Source of the DNA: Karstenula rhodostoma CBS 690.94
Lineage: Eukaryota > Ascomycota > Dothideomycetes > Pleosporales > Didymosphaeriaceae
Direction: 5' to 3'
DNA: 64,000 bases
Assembly: GCA_010093485.1 (NCBI GenBank)
Contig: MU001493.1
Location: forward strand, 33,599 to 97,598
Shown here: positions 56,444-64,000 of the stretch, one piece after another
Numbering within the stretch: the stretch's first letter is position 1
Layout of the letters: each line of letters opens with the position of its first letter
Made by a program: the position numbers and the translations under genes
Notes under the pieces: model-generated
Database searches by the model: none
Told to the model about the DNA's origin: nothing
Seen by the model: only the letters and a program-made list of their open reading frames with translations

Positions 56444-58786
56444 ATGCCCAAGGAACCTCCGAAGATAGGGGGGCCGCGCCAGCGGCCCGTCTCCTGCAAG
56501 TTGTGCAGAACGCGGAAGCTCCGATGCAGCCGAGAAGCCCCCTGTTCCAACTGCGTGTCTCGTGGCCTTCCATGTGAGCTGGAGCAAGCGAAACACAGTG
56601 GTTTAATAGCGGATGACGGCGACAAGGCTGAGTTGCTTGAACGGATTCGGAAGCTGGAAGCGCTGGTGGAACAAAACACCAGATTGACGAGTGTAGCAAG
56701 CTACGATACACCACCCGCAACAACTCCTCTGCCCAATGCTTTGAATAGCCAGGTTTTAGGAGGGCTTGGAGACATCGCCAGACAAGGCCCGAAAAACTCC
56801 ATTCCATCTCCGAGCGAGCAACTGGATCGTGATTTCGCGTGGTTGGAGAGTATCTACGATGGTACAGAGTGCGCGGTAAGTGCAAGCCAGAAAGATTCTT
56901 GAGGGTCTTGATTGCACCACATCTCAAGCCACTAGATCCTCCATTACTACAAGCGACCATCGAGTAAAACTACTGACGCTCAATAGTCAGACGTAGTCCC
57001 CTCCACGAAAGTGGGATTTCGAGTCTGTTCGTTCCAACTTGTCGCAGAGGTAGAGCAATTTGTCACAGGGTCGTCTTCTGATGATCCATCTATCATCTTC
57101 TGGTTACCGGAATACTCAGAAGCCAAGATTCTATTGGAAAAGTTTTCAAGGGATGTCGAACACGTGTATCACATTGTCCTGACGCAAACTCTTCCGCTCG
57201 TCTTGGAGCGCACCTATCTGGCGTTGTCTCAGCAAATTCAAGTCAAGTCCGGGGACATGATCCTTGTTCTCAGCATCTTTGCTGCAGCTATGCATTCATG
57301 GAACGATGAAGACTGTCGTACGCGTGGACTCTTTACAACCTGTGCAGAGCCACACAGGAGGTCGGCCCTATGGGTGAAAGCCACGGAAGACTTGCTCGAC
57401 ATCGCCCATCGGACAACTCAAATCTCACTCGAAGGCATACAAGGTATCGTAGTCATAACATTTGTCGCCGCAAGCTACAAAGGCTTTTCAAGAAGGTGCT
57501 GGTTGCTCATGAACAACGCTCTGGCGCTTGCTCGTGAAATCGGGCTTCATTGCATCGATCATCCATCCAACGCCGATAGCGCCAACACGGCTGAGGCGGA
57601 AGTCAAGCGTAGAGTGTGGTGGTATCTGGTCGCATCTGACTGGTAAGAATCCCTACTCTTCGCGATTTAGCACTGCACAGGGATCTGACACCTTCGTAGG
57701 GCGATGGCCACCAAGTATAACGGATTGGCTCGCGGCACTTATCAATGTCACACACGGCATATGATTACGAATAAGCCGTTGAATTTGAATGATGAAGATG
57801 TTTTCGATGGCATGACCCGCATGAGTAGACCATTGTCGGAACCTACCTCCATGACATACTTCGTATTGCGCATCCGATTGAACGAGATCTCACGCACTAT
57901 TGTGGATCGTGCGCCTCTTATGACGGCTCTCGCAAGTGGCCCAAGCTACGACGTCGTCATGGATATCGACACCGAACTACAACGGCTTCTCAACGACATC
58001 CCTCCCTTCTTTGTCTCCATGGCACCTTGTGAGATCGCTGGGAGGTACGGGCTCAGTGACGAACGCGCTAAAGTCATTGCTCGCCAAGGCAACGATTTCC
58101 GTACCCTCTACTATGCGACGCGCTGTAAGCTCCACTTGCCCTATGCTCGCCGCGGGTTCACAGACTCGGACTACGCCACGTCCCGAATCCTGTGCCTTGA
58201 GTCTGCACGGCTAATCATTCAAACTGAATTCGAGTATCAGCGCCGCGAGCTTGACAAAGACTTCGCACGGTACAAGCCGCTCTTGTACAGCATGACTATA
58301 TTCCTCGCATGCACCGTCCTGTTGATGGAATACTGCCAACGAAAACAGGCACAGTCACCCGATCAAGAAAAATTCAAATTGGAGATCTGCAATGCTCTCA
58401 GCATGCTAGAAGCTGCACGCTCAGAGAGTGAGATGGCTTCCAAGTTCCTGGATTCGCTGGTGTTGGTTCTGCACAATCATGGCATTGCACCACCGAAGAG
58501 ACTGCAGCAGCAACAGACGTCAGTAACGCTGCCTGGCGGTGGATCTGCGATGACGCCACCGTATACGGGTGGGGCAACAAGCACGTTGCCGATGACGCCC
58601 ATGAGTGGTCCGCAGTTGGCAGCATCTGCCGTTGGAGGAGAGTTGACTTGTACTGGAGGCTTTACTGGGTTGGATACGGGATCTGATCTGAATTCTCTCG
58701 TGAGGTCACTTGATCAAGGTGTAGATGTGGGCATGATCGAGTGGGATGATATTTTTCTTGGGCTTGGAGAATCGCCGTTCTTGTAG
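56444..58786 (+). CDS. Zn2Cys6 transcription factor with fungal-specific domain
   Basis: Exons 56444-56875, 56987-57642 and 57700-58786 join to 724 residues. The zinc cluster is CKLCRTRKLRC followed by SREAPCSNCVSRGLPC (C-x2-C-x6-C-x5-C-x2-C-x6-C, residues 18-44). It is followed by a coiled coil KAELLERIRKLEALVEQNTR that should dimerise. The fungal_trans middle region has ARRGFTD-type helices and the landmarks MNNALALAREIGLHCID and EVKRRVWWYLVASDWAMATK with GRGTYQC-like GLARGTYQC. The Gln-rich, Gly/Thr/Pro-rich C-terminal part ends in an acidic-hydrophobic stretch (MIEWDDIFLGLG) that could activate transcription. Nuclear regulator; its divergent partner is the MFS transporter, the most likely target. 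Confidence 0.92.
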
Positions 58787-59537
58787 ACAATTAATCAACC
58801 CTTATCGATAGTCACGTTCCTCTGGAGCGTGGTGTATGGATAGCTCCATGGGGGAACGTGTATCATTCGGTCGGCTTTCAGCTGGTCTGCCGAGCCAATT
58901 TTGTGTTGTTGCAGCTGTGTGAGTAGTGCTCCAGACCGTGCTTACAATTGATGTTGCAAAATAACTGTGTGAAAGGTCAATGTGCACTAGCTCTGCTGGC
59001 TTACCCTTTCCCGGTTTCAGTCGTATCTCAAATGGAGGATTTGACTCAGGTTGTCTCACGCAGCTTCTTTCAAAGACAGATGGATATAGTAAGATACCTT
59101 CCGCATATGAACAGTCTGTGCGGATCGCGAAAGGTAGTGTTGGTCAGCAGCGGGCAAGCGTACTCATGGGGGTATTGCAAATGTGGAAACTAGTAGGTAT
59201 AAAAAACGAAGGTGATCTGTTTAACTTAACTTTAGCTATCACGAAGCTTCCTCACACCGGTTTCGACGGTTCCATATTAGGCAATCGTAGAGAGTATGTT
59301 GCTATATTCGGTGCAGGTATGATGACGGGTTCCGGTGCTACAATCGTTGCCGCATGAGATGCGCTCGCGAGGAGGATGGGAATTGGATGCTGATGATCGA
59401 TGATACGTGCTGGTAGATAGTATAATGACTATGACTCTATATTACTCTTTCATTTTACAACGCTTCCGCGAGGTTACCAGACCAGCACGCGGAAATAGGT
59501 TGGATGGGGAGGTGGCATTATCATCTTCAATATGAGA
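58787..59537. other. Intergenic, 750 bp, with one odd ORF
   Basis: 3' flanks of the regulator and of the decayed gene that follows. An ORF at 58980-59357 is listed separately. Nothing else seen. Confidence 0.35.
58980..59357 (+). other. Possible short ORF, 125 codons, unassigned
   Basis: The C-terminal part reads ILGNRREYVAIFGAGMMTGS followed by GATIVAA, glycine-rich and hydrophobic like a real protein end, while the N-terminal part is unconvincing. No family is recognised. It could be the last exon of a gene fragment. Confidence 0.25.
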
Positions 59538-60702
59538 CTATCCTCCTTGATCTGAGTACCGCGGATTTTTCGCCTCGTGATTTTGCTCATCTGTCTCGCT
59601 CGTATCCTCGTAAACGTCAACATAGTCCTTGGACTTCTGGTTGGAAGCCTCTTCGGAGTCTTCCGCGTAGTCGTGCTAGTAGTATTCTTCTTCACTCTTA
59701 AGAAAACCCTCCAGCGCCCGTTCCTGGCCCCATTTCTCCCAGACAATCCGGGCAACCTCAGCTTCCGAGGCGTCGGTAGGAATCCAATCCACATCTTTCT
59801 CGTCTTTTCCTACATTTGATTAGCACATAACATACTCATATCGCGCAAGCAGGGTCAACTAACATGGGCCCATTCTGCAGCGCCGAGTCCAAAAAAGTTC
59901 ACTATCGGATATCCCGTATTACTGCTGTGGGCGCTATGAGAAGTAAGATACCGAGACTCGAGGTCCATTCCATAACTCCTATCAAATGCTTCACTTCCAC
60001 GAAATTTGTTCTCATGGAAAACGGCGATGGTGGCCCCAGCATGCAAAAGTTCGTAGACTTGTTCACGAATACTCTCGAGAAGATTGAGCATCCGTATGTC
60101 ACTCTCGCGATTTTGCGCTGCTCCAGGGCCGTGAATAAGCTTCGTGCGTAGATCTAGAACCACTCGCAAGTCGTTTCGTCGTTAAGTGGGGCATAGGGGA
60201 AGAAGGTCGCTGCGTAGAGATCCTAGGTCTATGGCGGTCTCGCAGGCGATTGGGAGAATGGGATCGGTAAGAAACGGACTCTCGATTGGATCCGAGCAAC
60301 GATTGTCTATATCAACTCGAAGGTTACGCACAAAATCGAATGGGCATATGCCAATTTGGTGTAGATCTTGGGAGAGGAACTTTGGAAGAAACGATGTATC
60401 ACTTACATGGAACTCGCGTCCTGGGTAATGTTTTTGGGCGATCTCGGCTGCCATATCCTTGCCGAAGATACGAGGGTCCACGATCCATTAGTCTGGTAGT
60501 ACCTCTTCTCTTGCGCCGCGAGAACCGTGACTGGGATCAGAGGGTCTTTGACATTGCCAGGAATCCCAATAGTGGCGTCGACATGAACAAGCGATCCCGA
60601 GATAAGATGCTCGTATACCATTTCTCGAATCTCTCGTGGAAATTTGCGTGCGTAAAAAGCCTGTGCGATGTGCTGTCGCTCAGGTATGCGGTACACCTCC
60701 AC
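59538..60702 (-). pseudogene. Decayed gene with FPREIREMVY motif (2EXR/F-box-like N-terminus)
   Basis: Reading from about 60702: HIAQAFYARKFPREIREMVY and EHLISGSLVHVDATIG resemble the short N-terminal motif of many fungal proteins of unknown function. The text then moves to another frame near 60490 (VDPRIFGKDMAAEIAQKHYP), consistent with one lost base. An in-frame TAA at 60182-60184 interrupts LLPLCPT before LRVVLDLRTKLIHGPGA. It is CAA changed in a CpA context. The frame then runs cleanly through MLNLLESIREQVYELLHAGA and IAVFHENKFRG to GLGAAEWAH, an intron, and an acidic tail (KSEEEYYYDYAEDSEE) ending at 59538. The true start was not found. One frameshift and one nonsense codon point to a pseudogene, unless they are errors. 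Confidence 0.6.
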
Positions 60703-62393
60703 GACCCGACTGCCAGCTCTGTATCCTTGTAAGCAGCACTGGGGCCAAAAAAGGACATTGGACGGGTCATGGAAGGCTCTGGACGGATATTGGTACCCTA
60801 ACGGTTCTGATTATGATTGGCCGCTTGAAGGTGACATGTATGAAGATGAATTCGGACTTCCATTTGGGAACGAGTAGCCAAACCGGTGAACAAGTCGTCC
60901 ATGGTTACACAAATTGAAAGGAATCACGAATAAACCACTCTATAGACAACAAATCTACAATAGTATGGCAGGAGATCCTAATAGGGTCACATTGAACACA
61001 ATTACCCAGCTGGGAACTACTCAAAGAAAAACGACTTTTTGGATACTCTTCCACGCGAGCATAATCCTCCAAGACGCTTTTCGGAAAGTAAAGGGAGTTT
61101 TAGTTTAGAATCCCGTTTCCTCTGCAAGAGTAAAGACTGCCTTGTGAAACAATCCTATAGCTTTGTACATCCACGTAGTCCAAGATCAAACTTCTTGCAA
61201 AAAGAGACAACATCCATCAGATATGAGCAGTTTCTACATATTCGGCAAACCATATCCGTTCCTCTGCGGTTCTCATCCACGACCTAACTTTCCCTGATCC
61301 AAACCTCTAGAAAATATTGAGAATTTGTGCAGTATACTGAGCTACCCTTCGATGAATGTCTCAAATCGGGCATACGGTCCATGAAGAGACGCCATCTATG
61401 TCGCCGAAGTAAGCTACTAATATCCAAGCGCACCCCACTCAGTGGGCTGCACAGCAAGATTCTTAACGTCCTCAAACACTATAAGAGAGAAGTAACAGCG
61501 GATTCCGGTCAACCAGACACATCACCGCCGACAGTTTCTAACCTTCCAACTCTCATACTGCTATTTGAAGGCCACCACGTATTCACTACCAACCTCGAAA
61601 TACCAGCCATCTTTCCACCCACTCCACCCACTCCACCACCAATCACCAACCCCACAACCCCCGCACAAAACTCCAATAGCGACGTTGAATCCGCCAACGG
61701 ATGCTGATATCGCCATCCCCCTCGCACACACCACCCACCCCCAGCACTCAAGCCCATACAGCGCAGCCAAATCAAATCAAATCCCACCCAGCCTCCTAGG
61801 TACGACCAACCCACTCTGCCCCGCCCAGCTCTCCACCCATCCCAAAAAAAAAGCACACCAATATCCAAGACATATCCTCCAACGAAAAATGCCCTGCACC
61901 CCAATGTTAAAAAAGAATCTTCACAATGGATGATGCGACAGAGCCACACCCGCTAACACGGACACCCCGGATCCCAAGCTGGTGCCACATCCCTATCCCT
62001 CCCCCACCGTCCTCGGTCTTTACTCCACCCACCACAACCCCACCACAAATCAACGAAACATACACCGACTCTGGTGATTGTGCGAGAAGGACATCCATCT
62101 GCAGCGGTTAGAGTTACAGCATCATCCATCCATGTCCGCACAACAGTGTTCTTGACCCCATTCCATCCATCCCCTCCCAGCGCACATGTCTAACCTCATC
62201 TGGCATGATTCTCACGTTTTCTACACCATAAGAAGGTGTGGCAGATATCCGGGGGTGGGGGGGGCAGCTGCAACTCTGCTCCAAAACCCGATGCCTGTTT
62301 TCTTCGCTTTCGAGCGGAGCAAGTGTGCGGATGGATCGAGGTTGAAATATACAAAATGCTTGATCAACGCTAAAACAACAGTATGACTATCGC
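60703..62393. other. 1.7-kb interval without a confident gene
   Basis: At 60760-60877 the plus strand reads WKALDGYWYPNGSDYDWPLE in one frame, perhaps a fragment. From 61600 to 62100 the plus strand is C-rich and purine-poor, with CCACC and CCACT repeats; long minus ORFs there are low-complexity artefacts. No RNA gene seen. Confidence 0.35.
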
Positions 62394-64000
62394 TCATGCC
62401 TTCAAACCCTCCATCAGCGCCCCCTCCTCCCTCTTCCCCACCAACCTAAACGCCCCGCCACCCTCGCCCTCGCCATCCCCACCTTCCTCCGCCTTCATAT
62501 ACGCCTCCTCGCTCCGATCCAGCAACGCCTCCAACTCCGCCTTGCTCAGCACCCCCGCCCCCTCGCCCCCCTCAACATCAAACCTCTCCCCATCGCTCCG
62601 CCGCAGCAACTTCTGCAGCTCCTCCAGCTCCTGCCCAGCCTCCAGCTTGCCGCCGCGCGCGCGGTCATTGCGCACGCCGCCCTTGCGGATGACCAACTTC
62701 TCGAGGCGGCGCTTGGCCTCGGCCGACTCGAGCAGCTTGACTTCGACGGTGTTGCGCGTGGCGAAGCGGTACACGACGACGTTGCGCGTCTGGCCGATGC
62801 GGTGCGCGCGGTCGATGGCCTGGAGGTCCTGCTGCGGGTTGAAGTCCGAGTCGAAGAGCATGACGGTGTCGGCGGACGCGAGGTTGATGCCCTGGCCGCC
62901 TGCGCGGGTGGACAGCAAGAACACATTTGTGGCATTTTTAGCCGACGGCGGCGCGTTGAAGGCTTTGATTTGGGACTGGCGGTCGGGCTGGGCGGTGCTG
63001 CCGTCGATGCGGGCGTGGTGCCAGCCGCGCAGATCTAGGTACGCGCTCAGTATGTCGAGCATGTTTGTGAATTGCGAGAAGATGAGGACTTTGTGGCCGC
63101 GGCGGAGGAGCTCGGGGAGAAGAGAGTCGAGGAGCAGCATCTTTCCGGATGTCGTGACGATGGTCTCGTCGGGCTCGGTCTCCATGGCGAATGTTTCCGC
63201 GCCGTCTGTCTCGGCTTTGAGGAACGGGTTGAAGAACATGTAGGGAGAGTTGCAGCAGAGGCGGAGTTGCATGTACGGGTTGCCAAGTTTCTTCTGTTGG
63301 AGCTGACGCTTCGCAAGCTCGAAGGTGGCTGTTTGTATGCGTTCCTCTTCTGCTTCGGAATCGAGCGGCTCTTCGGTCTCCGGTGAGCCGCTGTCTTGAT
63401 CCAGGTCGGCGAAGAACCGTTGATCGCTGACTTCTTCGTACGTCTGTCGTGGCCGACCGCGTCCACGTGTTGATGCTGTCGATGCTGGGGTGCTCTCTCG
63501 CGATGTCTTCGCACTTTTGCTGGGAGTACCAGTACCGTTGGATATGGCTTTCCGCTTGAGACTTCCGTTGTTACTGCGCACACTCAGAGGAGTGGCGGTG
63601 CCGCTTGCGATGCCAGCACTCAGCCTCTCGTACGACTTCTCCTCCAGATATTGGCGGCTTGTTCCATCGAGAATGGTCTGGTAGAGCTCTCTTTGCATGG
63701 GTGTAAGCGGCGCAAATAGGACATACTCACGCTTCTTCGGCATGAGGCTTTCTACGTCAGTCTTTACTCTGCGCAAGAGGAACGGCTTCAGGACAGCGTG
63801 CAACGACTTGACGAGGTACTGCTGCCGCTCTTCTGATAGGAGCTGCCCGAAGTTGTCCTTGTCCTTCAAGCCGGAGAAGTCGAACCAGCTCTCGAATGTA
63901 GACAGCTTGTCGAACACAGTAGGTAGAAGGAAGTGCAGAAGTGACCAAAGCTCGGTGAGGTTGTTCTGTAGAGGCGTTCCGGTGATGAGTAGACGGTTGG
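62394..64000 (-). CDS. SNF2-family chromatin remodeller, LSH/DDM1/HELLS-like (C-terminal part)
   Basis: The frame is open to the window end at 64000, so the start and the first helicase motifs lie outside. Visible are LLITGTPLQNNLTELWSLLH (motif III region), VFDKLSTFESWFDFSGL (characteristic of the LSH group), FLLRRVKTDVESLMPKK, a Ser/Thr/Arg-rich insert, CCNSPYMFFNPF (compare CNHPYLF), then HKVLIFSQFTNMLDIL, FLLSTRAGGQGINLASADTV (motif V) and QAIDRAHRIGQTRNV (motif VI). The C-terminal tail is acidic and Gly-rich. It uses ATP to move nucleosomes; relatives act in DNA methylation and genome stability in plants, animals and fungi. No introns within the window. Confidence 0.88.
   Translation of the reverse strand, partial: NRLLITGTPLQNNLTELWSLLHFLLPTVFDKLSTFESWFDFSGLKDKDNFGQLLSEERQQYLVKSLHAVLKPFLLRRVKTDVESLMPKKREYVLFAPLTPMQRELYQTILDGTSRQYLEEKSYERLSAGIASGTATPLSVRSNNGSLKRKAISNGTGTPSKSAKTSRESTPASTASTRGRGRPRQTYEEVSDQRFFADLDQDSGSPETEEPLDSEAEEERIQTATFELAKRQLQQKKLGNPYMQLRLCCNSPYMFFNPFLKAETDGAETFAMETEPDETIVTTSGKMLLLDSLLPELLRRGHKVLIFSQFTNMLDILSAYLDLRGWHHARIDGSTAQPDRQSQIKAFNAPPSAKNATNVFLLSTRAGGQGINLASADTVMLFDSDFNPQQDLQAIDRAHRIGQTRNVVVYRFATRNTVEVKLLESAEAKRRLEKLVIRKGGVRNDRARGGKLEAGQELEELQKLLRRSDGERFDVEGGEGAGVLSKAELEALLDRSEEAYMKAEEGGDGEGEGGGAFRLVGKREEGALMEGLKA

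Noticed and set aside
61509..61949. 146-codon minus-strand ORF rich in Gly and Trp
   Set aside because: Produced by a low-complexity CCACC/CCACT tract; composition is that of a translated repeat.

Overview
This window is nuclear DNA from a filamentous ascomycete (Pezizomycotina). The class Dothideomycetes is my guess, from gene content and the style of AT-rich blocks, and is not proven. The evidence is short GT-AG introns (about 42-190 nt, many with a CTGAC/CTAAC-like branch site), fungal-only families (rhodopsin-domain membrane proteins, a LaeA/UMTA-type methyltransferase, a Zn2Cys6 regulator, a fungal Trk potassium transporter), and a 14-kb block with the signature of repeat-induced point mutation (RIP).

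Layout. 1-14040 is an AT-rich, gene-free block of mutated repeats in which CpA/TpG is almost absent. It still shows three pairs of direct repeats: a 22-bp minisatellite with its flank, a ~280-bp repeat, and two 286-bp LTR-like copies. A ragged boundary with an unassigned 59-codon remnant follows (14.04-15.0 kb). From 15.0 to 24.9 kb there are three fungal rhodopsin-domain proteins (one frame-shifted), a SAM methyltransferase and an alpha/beta hydrolase. From 26.3 to 29.4 kb an intact short-chain dehydrogenase faces a cytochrome P450 pseudogene that carries two nonsense codons, a deletion and a 125-bp insertion with an 8-bp target duplication. From 29.4 to 34.9 kb the region is gene-poor and holds two very small cysteine-rich secreted proteins, which are effector-like candidates.

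From 34.9 to 58.8 kb the DNA is ordinary and gene-dense: Trk potassium transporter, an ASG-repeat protein, a thiamine-diphosphate enzyme, a SET protein with a signal peptide (just downstream of a 33-G run), a kinase-like phosphotransferase, two Ser/Thr-rich single-pass membrane proteins, a GFA-domain protein, a BEM46/ABHD-type hydrolase, a small membrane protein, and a divergent MFS transporter / Zn2Cys6 regulator pair. The promoter shared by that last pair holds a 292-bp insertion-like segment. The right end has a decayed gene with a FPREIREMVY-type motif and the C-terminal part of an LSH/DDM1/HELLS-like SNF2 ATPase that runs off the window.

How the parts may fit. The methyltransferase, hydrolase, SDR, P450 and rhodopsin-like genes beside a RIP block resemble an accessory, possibly decaying, metabolic or host-interaction region. 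The MFS/Zn2Cys6 pair looks like a self-contained export module. I saw no tRNA, rRNA or CRISPR. Exon joins were worked out by hand; where I give exon coordinates the coding length sums to a multiple of three.
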